Positions 24,261 to 59,356 of a DNA stretch of 64,000 nucleotides are shown in pieces (the first letter of the stretch is position 1; each line of letters opens with the position of its first letter). A program made the translations under genes and the position numbers. The notes under the pieces are model-generated. The model did not search any database and was not told where the DNA came from. It saw only the letters and a program-made list of their open reading frames with translations. This DNA is from Cristatella mucedo (lineage: Eukaryota > Bryozoa > Phylactolaemata > Cristatellidae), in contig WPIO01000007.1 in assembly GCA_009760855.2 (NCBI GenBank), positions 4,034,001 through 4,098,000 on the forward strand. Reading direction: 5' to 3'.

Positions 24261-24729
24261 GGCGCAATACAAGCAACCTATTATCGATAGTATTATAAAG
24301 CATGCGTGTTGGTTTATAAAAATCTTCGATAAGACTCGTAGCTCGAACACCTCTTGCAGTGAAGCAGCCCTAAACAATCATCGATCTGCTACCAAATTAC
24401 ATAGTAGGTTGACGGCACACAATCTGGTATGCCTTAGCTCTCTTTCAGGTACTCATATAGGTCACTCGCCCATGCCAAATACATCAATATACTTACACCA
24501 GTCAATAAAACAGTACCCGAGACGTCCGCGTCTAGTGGGCATGTTGGCCCATGGCTGTTAATTTTAATTCGGCTTTATTTGTGACCGGAGGTTTTCAATT
24601 TGCAACCCGAAGAAGATGCCACTCTCAGCGAGCCTCCTGCTTACAGTATATATAACAATATCGATTCCTGTAGCATCTGCTGTAGCTTTTTGAGCATGCG
24701 AACCGAAGGTACGGTCTCTGAAAGATTTG
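24261..24729. other. Intergenic: no gene recognised
   Basis: AT-rich, short open frames only. Confidence 0.45.
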
Positions 24730-25110
24730 AACTTGGTTAAAGGCACAGCTTAAGGATATGAGATAGAAGAGAAGAGGCCAGCGCAGGTCAGTGAGAAATC
24801 GCGTACTATGGAGTAGCAACGTTCACGGCAGACAAGCCTAGCTGCACCGTTTTGCAGCAAATGAATGTTATTGGTTTGGCCCAGTGGTTAATGCACTCGC
24901 CTCAACCAAGGCCGAGGTCATGGGCTCCAACCCCGTGACATTGTGATTCGCCTGAATAGAGATCAAGTTCTCTCAGGGCGAATTACAATGAATTTTTTTT
25001 ATTATATTATTGCAAAAGCATACAGACGTTACGAGTTCGCTATGCAAGCCTAGACAGGATGTCATACGTGCACGGACCAGCTTGAAGGTGGTGTCCTTGT
25101 CTCACCATGC
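24730..25110 (-). mobile_element. Degenerate LINE A-type copy (minus) split by a SINE
   Basis: 24775-24866 (GCGCAGGTCAGTGAGAAAT, GTTCACGGCAGACAAGCCTAGCTGCA) and 25025-25100 (ACGGACCAGCTTGAAGGTGGTGTCCTTGTCT) match 40785-40980 of the minus-strand LINE A copy. A SINE B interrupts them at 24869-25013. Confidence 0.75.
24869..25013 (+). repeat. SINE family B copy nested in LINE
   Basis: TTGGTTTGGCCCAGTGGTTAATG is a tRNA-like A-box region. GAGGTCATGGGCTCCAACCCC is B-box-like. The tail is AATAGAGATCAAGTTCTCTCAGGGCG followed by T/A-rich sequence. Confidence 0.8.
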
Positions 25111-26564
25111 ATTCTGCATGGTGACTGTATTTTTTTCAAAAGTATGCAGACTTGATTGTGGCGATGGTGGGGGAGGGTCAGCAAGTTAAAGATCACCTTG
25201 GAACAGGGCGCCCAGATCACTCAGCAGACGCTTAAGGAGATATACTAGTCGTTGAAGCTTATCGTTAGCGTTTTGAGGCTTAGGCTTTCCAATTTCCGAC
25301 TCATGCTAGGTTTTGCCATAACTAGTAAGTTGTTATATCGCCATCCAACTTGAGCAAGTTTGCTTCGCGTCAATTGCAAATGTCAGCAACATGACTACTG
25401 CCACCCAAGAGGATGTTATTTGGACACCTCCGGGCTGGCCGGAGTTCCCACACGTGCTGTGGCTTTCTTTGGTTTGTGCTCCGGCATGCCCAAATGCCGA
25501 GAACTGAACAGTGGAGGATGTTTTCGATGGCGTGAACGATCGAAACTAAACCAAACCAGAACCTTTTCAGTCAGATCGACTGCTGCTGTCAGAAAACCTT
25601 CATTTACGAGCGAAAAGTCATTTCTTCCGTCTGGAAGTCAAGGGGCTCCTACGAGCAGCTGTTAAAGTTTCCTCTGAACTGAATAGAGCACGAAAGCCGC
25701 TAAATGTGTCTATTGGTATGAAGTAGCTCAGACAGATCGGGCTAATCAATTTGGAGCCTTCTCACCGGCTACCTGATACGGTTTTCTGTACTGTACAACC
25801 CGCCAAGAGAAACCTCAAACGGTACATGCTTAAGCACTGCTATATGCCTTCCTCTTCAGAGATGAGTCCGACAGTATTCAGGGTGCGCACAAATAAATTA
25901 TCACATACTCCGTAACTGCCTACTTACGGACATCAGTACACGAACCTTCACCCCTTAGGGGGTAGGGCAGGAAAGGTGAGGGGGGAGAAAGACAAAAGGA
26001 GGAGGGGTTGCTTTGTTTTGATTGTTATTCATCAAAGCCTACAACGAGTCTGAGGTAGTCATCATGAGTGCAGTGGGTATCTGCAGATTAGAAAAATGAC
26101 TGCCAGCATCAAACGATAAAGCAAAATGCCGGACACTTTGGCTCCAATTAGAATGTAACCCAAGAGCATAGCCACCGTATGCAGCAGTAAAAAAATGCCC
26201 TCGAGTCTGCCGAGAGAAGGCGGGTTCAGGGTTTTACAAAGGCCTTCACCAGACGTCGTCTGGCTCGAAGCGGTCAAATAAGACGGCAACAACGAATGTA
26301 AAATATGACAGGCCATTCAGAGCCTCACATGGCCGATGCACCCAATAGGTCAGTGAACACAAAGTCGGAGAGCCGTCAATCGGCTGAATTAGCCTGCCGT
26401 CAGCCATGTCAGCCTCTGACAGCAGAGCTAGGAGGCAGCAGCAATCGATGAGTCGGTGCTCCCCAGTAGCGCCACAATAGCATAGGCAGCAGCCACAGTA
26501 GCAGCAGCAGCCACAATAGCAATAGCAGCTGCAGCAGTGGGGAGGGGCTCGATGAACTAGGACC
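25111..26564. other. 3' flank of GPAA1: no gene recognised
   Basis: Contains a CAG/CCACAG-rich patch (26450-26540) next to the GPAA1 stop codon, probably 3' UTR. Short open frames only. No poly(A) signal was assigned. Confidence 0.45.
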
Positions 26565-49947
<23,383 letters not shown>

Positions 49948-50207
49948 TGCTGTGCGCAACTGTGAATCGGTGCAATACATAGTTTAACTGGCGATTGATT
50001 TATTGCGCGTTACCCTGAGATCGGCTCTAAGTAGCCAGCAGACAGCATGCACCAGAGTGCAAAACGAGTGAAGCTGCTCAAAAGAAAAGAAAATAGAGCC
50101 TTCTGTTACAGGGCTGCACTGGAAAAACTGTGCCTGCTGCCTAGCGAACCGTCACAAGCTGCCGGCCCAGAGCATGCACACTGCACCGAAGCACATCTTT
50201 GTTAGCT
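49948..50207. promoter_or_regulatory. GPAA1 5' flank
   Basis: Probable 5' UTR and promoter, by position only. No motif was recognised, and it is less CpG-rich than the tsg or third-gene starts. Confidence 0.35.
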
Positions 50208-50208
50208 C

Positions 50209-50249
<41 letters not shown>

Positions 50250-50250
50250 G

Positions 50251-50296
<46 letters not shown>
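50208..50296. repeat. (TGTC)n / (CT)n microsatellite
   Basis: TGTC units and CT runs alternate over about 90 bp. Confidence 0.95.
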
Positions 50297-50299
<3 letters not shown>

Positions 50300-52374
50300 G
50301 CCCGTTATGCTGGCAGGGTGAGAACCTCGAGCGGGTTGTCACAGGTTCGGCTGCAAACGTCTATGGTTCGTGGTTCGTGCATGGCTGGTCGCGAGCAGGC
50401 AGGCTGTGTAGGATAAGCATGGGATCCACCGTGAGAAAGTAGGAGCAAAGCACTGGTGTACAGTGCACGAGCTGCATCCTTGAAATACAGTACGCATATG
50501 GCCAAAGTGGATGCCAATACAAACTGCCCGTTACAGTGGCCTTTGCAAGAAGGGCCTTCGTAGTGACGTGAAGATGTGTAGCTTGCCACATGTAAAGCAC
50601 CACCTCTGCAGGCTTCACCGGGCCCCACCGGACTCATCAGCTTCGAGGTTCGTCAGGACAAGTGGGAAAACCAGGCAAAGGCTAAGGCAAGCCACGCAGC
50701 ATGATACTGGTGTCAGTACATTGGATACATGGCAAGGACAAAGCAGGATTCTATACGGTAAGAATATGTCTGACTGGTCAAACACAATTCCTATCAATAC
50801 AAAGGCAAAATGCGTCCAGTTAGTCTCGAACGCCAAACCCGAGCAATAACCATTCACCCCATTCAATCCACGGTCAGAGCACCATACAGGCAGGTGTAGG
50901 CGTTGATCGATCAATTTCTTTGCGAGCCTTCAAAAATCATTACGATTCACAGTGCGAACAGCTATTCAACAGCATTCTCGTGCGGTACTTACACCGGTAG
51001 GTACTTTTCTACTATTCTAGGCAAAAAATTAACAGTAGAATGCTGGTCCCACGTTCAGGCTTGCTTTGCTAAAACACAAACCTTACCTTTTCGGCGATAA
51101 GTTCAAAAAGTAAAGCGGCAAGATACAGCGAACAATTTAAATAGCTGTGCCGTGCGTATGGCTAAGGCGAGAGCTCAACGACTAGGTTTACGAGTCCCAA
51201 AGGTAGGCGTACCCCCGGGTCTTTGTAAAGAGGTACGGCGCTCGTACCTCATGATCCAGGTACTTGGTATCGCGTCCTCTAGCAGACAATCCTTTTTTTA
51301 CCCGCTGCAAGCCGTTTGACAGCCGCTAAGGCTCTTCCGCCGCTACGTAAGCGACGCTGTTGAATACCGCGAGCTTCAGCTTTTTTGCTTGACGCCGTAG
51401 GCAAAAGAAGTCAGCGACATAAACTGAGAGCAAAAACGGAACCTGATATCTGCTTAATCTGTACATTTCGACAGCACTGATACATTCTCTTGCTCAATTA
51501 TTAGTTTGTCGCTCACATTTTTCGTGACAGCTTCCTACTTTCCAGGTGTCAATCTTTCGCAACCTTTTGAGACGTACAATGGAAGGATACAATGCTTAGC
51601 CTGAGGATCCCATTGGATTCGATGGCTTATAATTCTCACATATAGCGATCCGAGCACAGACCAACTCAGACGCTCAAAAAAGTAAAGCACATGACTTTCG
51701 ACGAGATTGTACAAAACGACGACATACTATTGACATGCTGGACTGCTAGCTGCCTTGTGCGCTTTCCTCTACAATGAAATATAAAGAACGACTTAGAGGC
51801 TACTGACCTGTTGTCGGTCAGATGCTAACAGGCCAACTGCGAATGTTACGGTTGCGGCAAGTCCGCTGACAACCTGGTCCACTTAGCCGGCGATGACAGA
51901 AACAACTTTAGAGGGAATCGCTGTTGGACACCTAGCCCAGGGAATTAATTGCCTCTTCTGTACACGGAGATATAAATGTCATCTCTGTGATTTACTGGCT
52001 TATATTTCCCAACGCAGGAGAAATATCTCGATCAAAAATAGCCTCAACTTTCATAGCAGCAATGGCATCAGAATAATAATAGGTGAACAAACCATTCCAT
52101 AAACAAACTAACAATCATACACACTACAGACGCCTGCAGCTGCTCCACAGTTAATGCCCACCAGATTCGGCACACGGTGCTAAGCCTCACAGCCGCGTGC
52201 TTATAAGATAGATACTGGTGTAACTGGTGCCTCAAAACAAAACTAACGAGTCATAAAGAAGTAGCTCAAATGTAACCAGGTATGTAGGCAGCAACAGATC
52301 ATGACAATTGTACAAATTCGTAATATTATCTAGCGCTATGCCCCACAGCTCGATTTCAGGCACTATCCACTCCT
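50297..52374. other. Intergenic: no gene; partial SINE A near 51150-51385
   Basis: GACAGCCGCTAAGGCTCTTC and GACGCTGTTGAATACCGCG (51310-51372) match the SINE A body and end; the head around 51155-51260 is badly decayed. Otherwise only short open frames. Confidence 0.5.
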
Positions 52375-52450
52375 TAGCAGCAAATGTAAAATGCCTAGAA
52401 AGAGATTGAGTTCTCTGAGGGCGCTTCATCAATTGTCTTATTCTTATTAC
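52375..52450 (+). mobile_element. LINE A tail fragment
   Basis: AGCAAATGTAAAATGCCTAG and AAAGAGATTGAGTTCTCTGA GGGCGCTTCATCAATTG, then TTATTCTTATT. Confidence 0.85.
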
Positions 52451-52492
52451 CTATCTTGAAGGCTGGACAGGAACTCGCTCTCACTTCAGCAA

Positions 52493-52516
52493 CTTATACT
52501 ATCCTAAACAGTAGAG

Positions 52517-52566
<50 letters not shown>

Positions 52567-52588
52567 CTACTGTTTAGGATAGTATAAG
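52493..52588. repeat. 96-bp palindrome with (AT)n centre
   Basis: Left arm CTTATACTATCCTAAACAGT AGAGTA and its reverse complement on the right, one mismatch (T/C), around about 40 bp of AT. It abuts the left edge of the LINE B copy. Confidence 0.95.
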
Positions 52589-52599
52589 CTCAGGGTCAG

Positions 52600-53601
52600 G
52601 TCTCAGACACGACAAGGGTCACCTGTGGAGTCCCTCAAGGGTTTGTACTTGGTCCCTTGCTGTTCTCCATTTATACACAACCTCTGGGAAAAGTGATTAG
52701 GGCCCATGGAATAGGATATCACTTCTATGCTGACGATACTCAGTTGTATCTGTCATTCAAACCGTCGGAATCTGCTACGGCAACTGACAAACTGCATGCT
52801 TGCCTTGCCGATATTCGATCCTGAATGTCGGAAAACTTCCTGAAATTAAATCATGATAAAACCGTACTGCTGCTCATAGAACACCGTAAGCATGTGGCTG
52901 GATTAAAAAGCTTTGCCGTTCTAATAGGTGATGCAATTGTGCGGCCATCACCACGTGCTCAAAATTTAGGTGTCGTGTTCGACAGCTGCCTCAATTTTAA
53001 AAGCTTCATTCAGAAGACTGCCTCTACAGCTAGCCATCACACCTGATCCCTGTCCAAGATTAGGAGCCGTCTCCCACAGTGGCTTGTAAAAAATTGAACT
53101 AGCTCTCTAGTTCTGTCTCGGCTTGAATATTGTAATTCCCTTTTGGCTGGGCTGCCAAAGAAAGCTATTATGCCACTACAGCGGACAATGAATATGACTG
53201 CAAGGCTAGTTATCAAGTCCCAGTGGTTTAAGCACGTGTCTCCTTTGCTGAAAGAGCTAGGATGGTTGCCGGTTGAACAAAGGACACCGAGCAAAGTTCT
53301 TACGCTGACCCACAAGGCCCGCCACGGCTTGGCTCCTCCATACCTAGCTGAACTGCTGCATCAGTTTCAGCCTGTTCGCGCCCTCAGGTCCTGTGTGGAC
53401 AATAAATTAGCTGTCCCATTCCTCCGCTTAAAGACAGTTGGCAACAGGAGCTTTAGCTCTGCAGGTCCTAGACTGTGTAGCTCGCTTCCACAATTTTTAC
53501 CCAACGACAACTACTCTCCTACTGCCGACTATGGCACATCCTTTCAGCGGTCCTGGGCTGCTACTTCCATGCTACTCACTACCTCAACTGGTCTTCTGAC
53601 T
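52600..53601 (+). mobile_element. LINE B, truncated at both ends
   Basis: [69 protein letters not shown] and [20 protein letters not shown]. Broken by stops at about 52823 and 53046. The 3' tail is missing; LINE A starts instead near 53602. Confidence 0.9.
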
Positions 53602-54940
53602 CTACAAAGACTAGAGAAAGAGCAGCTACTTCTTCTAGAGTGCCTCTCATCTCGCCTGGGCATCACTGGCACTGCTCTGAAGTGGTTCAGGTCCTATCTC
53701 AGTGGGAGACTCCAAAGTATTGACGTGAATGGACAAAGATCATCTGAAGTTCCTCTGAAATATGGAGTACCTCAGGGCTCTGTGCTAGGTCCGGTTCTTT
53801 TCACGCTTTATACTCTCCCTCTTGCTGATGTGATTGCCAAGCACAATCTAGGCTTTCACTTCTATGCAGATGACACTCAGTTGTACCTTTGCTTCAATCC
53901 CTCCCAGCCTTTGAGCACCTAAAATTCTCTAAACTCACTTGCTGCATGCATTGATGACATCCGTGCATGGATGGCAGCAAATTTTCTAAAACTAAACGAT
54001 GACAAAACTAACTTACTAGTTATGGGCAAACCCAGTGTGATTCAGAGATTGGAAAGGCTGACTCTCAAAATTGGCTCTGCCAGCATATCTCCTGTCGAAT
54101 CAGCTCGAAATCTAGGTGTCATATTCCAAAGCGACCTCTCGTTAGACGACCATATCAGCTCCACAGTCAAATCTGCCTATTTTCAGCTTCATAACATTGC
54201 TAAAATTCGGGCTTGTTTAGATAAGGATACCACGTCCAAGTTGGTCCATGCATTCGTGACATCCCGTCTCGACTTCTGCAACTCACTGCTTACTGGCCTA
54301 CCAGCATGTGCAATCAGGTGATTGCAGCTGGTGCAAAACTCTGCAGCTAGGCTTGTCTGTCGTGAGTGTCGCAGTTGCCACATTACTCCACTTCTCGCCG
54401 ACCTGCACTGGCTACCAGTCAAGCAACAGATTGACTTCAAGGTTTTGTCACTCACTTTTAGGTCCCTTCATTCTATGGCTCCAGCCTATCTCTCAGATAT
54501 ACTACCCGCTTTTCGGAATCCAACAGTCTACAAATACCTAGTACAAATCTTGAATCCTTTGGAGACCGTGCATTTAGTTCATATGCTCCCAAAGCCTGGA
54601 ACTCCCTCCCGACCTGCGTCAGAACATCCCCTGACCTGACCACATTTAAAAGGAACTTTAAAACACATCTATTTAGGACAGCATATAGTGGGTCCCTGTG
54701 ATTCGTCCTTGATGTGCTTATGCGTGCTGACACTGTGCATGCTGCCACTAACCACATTTGCATGCTGACCCTGTGCATGACACCCCTAACCATATTATTC
54801 ATTGTGTTTGTTTTTCAAGCACGATTTTACTTACCATTCAATTGCATTTCCCTGAGCAGCAAATGTAAAGCGCCTAGAAAGAGATTAAGTTCTCTGAGGG
54901 CGCTTTATCAAGTGTATTATTATTATTATTATTACCGTCG
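53602..54940 (+). mobile_element. LINE A, 5'-truncated within RT, to ATT tail
   Basis: [55 protein letters not shown], then the C-terminal domain, 3' UTR and (ATT)n at about 54918-54935. A stop after QPLST (53920) and a frame change near 54320 disable it. The longest LINE A copy here. Confidence 0.93.
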
Positions 54941-55249
54941 CGAGGAGAGCACTCGAGGCTAAATGTAGCTCGACAAAGAGTCATTGTTTCTTTTACATTG
55001 ACGCTGAACCGCTTGCAAACTTTCTTCCGGTAGCCTCCGGATATAATCTCAGAGTAACTTAACATGCATTCTCGGACTTCGCGGAATTTCTCCGAGTTTT
55101 CTGATGGAGTATAAGGCCGCGTGCGACTCCCCAGGGACTTCAGGGTGGCCCAGCCAGTCGCACGACCGGGCTAATTAGAAAGAACAAGGCTGCGGGCTAC
55201 AGCGGTGCGGAAGTATTCACAAAAGATAAGATTTAGTTTTTAAAATCAT

Positions 55250-55850
55250 GATACGTCCGTGCGAAACCAAAAAATGCAACATTAACCCCGCCTCTTGGTG
55301 CCTGACGTCACGCCGACCTGACCCCGAGGCAGCTGGCGCTACCCTCGTCCCGAGGTCCATCGGTTCGTCCGTCGGTTCGTCCTTCGACGCCTACGCCGTC
55401 CGCCGACCTGTCCGCTGACGCCGTTCGTTCTGTCGCTTCGCCATGGTCGCCCGCGGCATCGCGTTGGTGGTATTTTCTTTGGCTTACGTAGTCCTCGTGG
55501 ATGCTGAGAGAAATCGCAATGGTGAGCGACCGACATAGCGAAACCCGTCTGCAGCAGCCCTGGGCGCCCGTCGCGGCGGCCGTTAGGTGCTCTCGCCTCG
55601 CCGCCGTCGCGCGATTACATAAGGATAAGAGTTGAAGCGCGGCTTATGATAGCTTTGAAATGTAGGAAGCTGTTGCGACTTGCGGTACCTGACGTCTCGG
55701 TACCGATACCCGCGGTCGCCGCATCGATTCAGGCGCGACCTTACCAGCGGCTGCTAGCGCCGCGGCAGCGTGATCAAAGCAGGTCGACGCCTACGTTCTG
55801 ACGCTGCTCACCATCTCCGCTTGATGCAGACTGCTGTGCAGAGCTTCCGC
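55250..55850. promoter_or_regulatory. CpG-rich start of a third gene, with a CRE-like site
   Basis: GC- and CG-rich block around the ATG at 55443. It contains TGACGTCA (55303-55310), a perfect cAMP-response-type palindrome, and a direct repeat TCGGTTCGTCC (about 55360-55381). Confidence 0.55.
55443..55521 (+). CDS. Signal-peptide exon of an unrecognised gene
   Basis: 26 codons plus one base: MVARGIALVVFSLAYVVLVD, then AERNRN, ending at AATG|GTGAGC. A basic start, a hydrophobic core and a polar end form a good signal peptide or signal anchor. It sits in a CpG-rich block, as expected for a first coding exon. The donor phase (1) does not directly fit the exon at 60266 (needs phase 2), so at least one short exon is missing between them, or the two are unrelated. 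Confidence 0.6.
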
Positions 55851-56569
55851 AGCACTTGCCTTTGCATAAAGAGCTGTTTAGCTCAACAGCTCCTGCGTAC
55901 TGCGGTCCTAGCTCTCGTTTACCGCGGGTGCATATGCGCAGTGCTTTGGGCGACATTGTAGTGCCGCCGTATTCAAGCTCGCGGCGCTTTCCGTTCTCCG
56001 CTGTGTATAAAAACAAGCAGGCGATCTTCAGGTTGCTCAGCTTCGTCGCGGCTTCAGAGGCGATGGCTGCGTGTAACGTGGGCCTTCTGGGAACGATCTT
56101 GCGAAGCACCTTGCCTACTGGTTTCGGCCCGACGCTTGTAGCACCGGCACCGAAGACTATACGATTATGGTACCGCGCCGATCCTGCTGGCAGCGGAGCC
56201 TTCTCCGCTGCCAGCAGGTTTCGAATCCGTACGCAGAGCCCATAAGCTAGCAGCTGGCCTTCAGATGGCGATAGGCCGCCTGCTGGTACCTGTTGTAAAC
56301 ACCCCTGATAGGTTCGGACAGCCAGTTCAGCTAGTCGTATTCTTTGCCACACTGCAGCAGTCCGCAGTCCTCCCGTGGTTACTCGACTTAAAGGTCTGCT
56401 AGATCTACTTACCCTCAATTACTGACGAGAAGCAGCTGACGAATTTCACATCTGGCTTTCACATCGCATCCTCGGCATGTTCGTTTTTTCGAAACCGGAT
56501 TCCATGTTGAACTTCTATGCTCTGTCAACGTCAGCATGCTTGATTAAGGTGTGGCAGATCAAGCTCCAA
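55522..56569. other. Intron 1 of third gene: GC-rich, no clear gene
   Basis: A 214-codon minus-strand open frame (55774-56418) shows no recognised domain; probably chance in GC-rich DNA, or an old retro-element. It contains the perfect hairpin at 56183-56218. Confidence 0.4.
56183..56218. repeat. Perfect 16-bp stem hairpin
   Basis: CCTGCTGGCAGCGGAG, loop CCTT, CTCCGCTGCCAGCAGG. All 16 pairs match. Confidence 0.95.
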
Positions 56570-56578
56570 GTGTGTGTG

Positions 56579-56663
<85 letters not shown>

Positions 56664-56692
56664 GTGTGTGTGTGTGTGTGTGTGTGTGCAAG
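56570..56692. repeat. (GT)n-(TGCG)n-(GT)n compound microsatellite
   Basis: TG repeats flank about 65 bp of TGCG tetramers. Confidence 0.97.
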
Positions 56693-57660
56693 CGGGTGTG
56701 AGCATGAAGTGGTGGGAGTCGCCCCATTGGCACTGCTCATTTTCCTGGCAAGATGTCTGCATGTCGGTTCATTGGGTATCGTTATTTGTCGTATGGTTTT
56801 TGGCGATCTGTTCCTTGTGAATGTCTGCTCAATTGGGCCGAAGTTATGCAGAGGTAGAAATGGCTCGATTGCAAATTGAACCCGTATTGCCCTTGTGCGC
56901 TTTCCGAGGCTCATGTCTTTGGTCGAAGCTTCACGACTGTCGGCGGCATCTATATTAGTCCTGCAGCAGGCAATCCTATATTGTACATTGCAAGCAATAA
57001 TAGCTGCTAGTGCTCTTCAGCTGACGTATAAATGTGGCTGTTCGATCAGCTGACATTGAGTTTCCAGTGCCACTACTTTGCCTTCAAGTCACCTGGTCTT
57101 TGCTTTGTGTGTGAACCCGTGTAACTTGACGAAGTCGTACCGAGCAATTAAAAGCCCACTACTTACAAGGCCATGCAAAGGCATACCGAGCCGTACATGC
57201 AGACGACATACATTAGTTAGTGCCATGCACAGTCATCATGCAGTCTAAGCAGAGCTATGTTGGAGAAATTTCCATAGAGCACGTACGAGCGTGGACGATT
57301 TCTATGTGCATACGGTGGTGGCCCACTGACTTCCACCTAAAGCCAAGCAAGGAAAAAGTCGATAAAGCAGAAGCTGACTCGAGAGGACTGTCGAGAAGCA
57401 CGTTAGGCGTGAAAGCAGCAGTGCCCGACGGCTTGAAAGGAAGTGCTAGCTTTGGCAGCCTGAGAGAACATGTCGTCTTGGCATAAGAATCTTGGAAGAA
57501 GCGAGTTATTCGACAGCCCAAGCAGACCGGCTGCAGCAGGAGCCTCTGTTGCCAGTGGACTTTCGACTGAAATGTTGATGTCACTTGCCTGTGGGCGTGT
57601 GCACAGGCTTGGAATCGACCGACGAGTCTTTCTCTGCAGTGACAAGCCAGGTTGGCTGAG
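56693..57660. other. Intron of third gene: no gene recognised
   Basis: A faint SINE A end occurs at about 57000-57055 (AGCTGCTAGTGCTCTTC, GTGGCTGTTCGATCAGC). Otherwise nothing. Confidence 0.4.
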
Positions 57661-57667
57661 CTTGACT

Positions 57668-57743
57668 GGGCCCACTGCTGCTGCAGCAGCAGCAGTGGGC
57701 CCTTTACGCTGCTGCTGCTGCAGCAGCAGCAGCAGCGTAAAGG
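57668..57743. repeat. Two abutting CTG/CAG palindromes
   Basis: 57668-57702: GGGCCCACTGCTGCTGC mirrored by GCAGCAGCAGTGGGCCC. 57701-57743: CCTTTACGCTGCTGCTGCTG mirrored by CAGCAGCAGCAGCGTAAAGG, with one extra CAG. They share CC at 57701-57702. Confidence 0.97.
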
Positions 57744-57929
57744 AAGGCACGGGGAATTTTCATCTTTGGTTTTACATTTGCAGCCTTAATTAGGGTAATT
57801 TTAGTTGTAGCTTTGGTTAGGCTGATTGTGGGAATTTTCGTTACTGAAAGCCTTGCGGGTTCTGTCATTGTATTGCCTTCGTTCTGCTGCAGAAGGTACA
57901 AGTAGAACAATGACGAGTACCCAATCAAG

Positions 57930-58260
57930 TTTTCTGTAGCCCACTGAAAGCCTATGTGGCTTGTGGCGCGATTTCGATAGCCAACATACTCTCAGGCAAC
58001 AATTATAAAGTGAGAAGCATAGGTGAGTCGGAAGTGCAGTCAAAGTAGTGAGCAGTATGAAAGTAGCAGCTCAAGATGGCTGGAAAGGATGCGAAACAGT
58101 CGGTAGCAGGAGAGTAGATATCGTATGTAGCATGTTGGCAAGAGTATGTTGCATAATTTTCCCGATCCAGTGGAGTGCTACCAGTCGGCAACTGAAAGAA
58201 AGATCGTTACCAAGATCTTTGCAGAAATAGCAGTCGCTAAAGTTGTCAGACTTGCTATGG
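57930..58260 (-). mobile_element. Degenerate LINE B 3' end (minus)
   Basis: The minus strand has YDIYSPATDCFASFPAILSC and YFHTAHYFDCTSDSPMLLTL, matching the LINE B end YSPAADYGSFFSVVLSCYFY / DSAMLPTF. Confidence 0.8.
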
Positions 58261-58480
58261 TATACTTGATTTTCTTCTTTGTTGTTATTACCCCCAGTGC
58301 TGAGATATTCATCTCTTACACAGCACGAAAACAGTGTACTGTGCATTAGTGATTGGTCTGGCAGTAGGAAGCAGCCTGAAAATGATCGTTGATCTTTATC
58401 GATTTACATACCACTTTCGGGCAAGCCCTGAAGCAAGGGTGGTGCACTGTACACCAGGCAGTATGGACAGGAGGCTTTAG

Positions 58481-58581
58481 AATTAAATACAGCTGTGTCC
58501 TAGGTTACGATCAAGTGGATTAGTGAAAATGACTTATGTTGCAAACCCGGTTCGTAACCTAGGACACAGCTGTATTTAATT
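58481..58581. repeat. Perfect 30-bp inverted repeat, 41-bp spacer
   Basis: 58481-58510 (AATTAAATACAGCTGTGTCC TAGGTTACGA) and 58552-58581 are exact reverse complements. The 41-bp spacer lacks coding potential. It could be a fold-back element or a small MITE. Confidence 0.95.
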
Positions 58582-58589
58582 TAATCATG

Positions 58590-59318
58590 TTGAGGCTTGT
58601 AGGAGCTTCACAAGTAATAGAGTATTATAAAGCCTTTGAATGGATTAGCCGTCACAGATTTCCGAAACCATAAGGCAACATAATTCTTGCCAATCTTTTA
58701 GGCACTAAATTGAGTCATAAAAGAGCTAATCAAGTATTGTGGCACCAAAAGAGTCAGACTCGGGCAGGGTAAGAACTCCGTAATGAATGAAGAGCATTTT
58801 AAACATTGGTGGGTTTTTGCTATTTTTTAATGCAGGAACGATTTTTTCTAGGCTCGGGTACTTGAAGAAAGAATTTATTGCCCATAGTACTCTATTGGAA
58901 TTCGCGGTCCGAGTTACAATCGACCCGGGTTACTAATTTTGCCCTGAAACAGATTAGGCTCGTTAACCGGGACTCAACGGCGCCCTAGGGCTGCACCAAA
59001 CATTTGCCACGTATTCGCCTCGTGGCCCAATAGTGGGCTAGATAGTTATTAGCATTTGACCAACAAGTCGCGGTTGGACCGAATGCAAACGCATGTATGG
59101 TGGTCATGTGACATCTGTTTCTGCACAAGCAGCTGTGACAGCTAGTGCACTGAAATAACTTTCATCGACAAAATATATGTTTGAGTTTTTATGCTTTTGT
59201 TGACATACCCACACCTACTCTATTTTATGTATTAAATTTACCGTACTGCAACTTCAACTTACATTTAAAATTTTGAAGGCTATTGAACAATTGAACCTAT
59301 TCTGTACACTTTTCATAT
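58590..59318. other. Intron: no gene recognised
   Basis: AT-rich. ACCCGGGTTACTAATTTTGCC-type sequence at 58925-58950 echoes the inverted-repeat arm (CGGTTCGTAACC), so this may be part of a larger decayed element. Confidence 0.35.
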
Positions 59319-59356
59319 ATAAATATAAATATAAATATATATATGTATATATATAA
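59319..59356. repeat. (AT)n-rich microsatellite
   Basis: ATAAATAT/ATATAT run adjoining a SINE B tail. Confidence 0.9.

Noticed and set aside
55774..56418. 214-codon minus-strand open frame
   Set aside because: GC-rich region, no recognised motif, no splice context; likely chance or an old unrecognised repeat.
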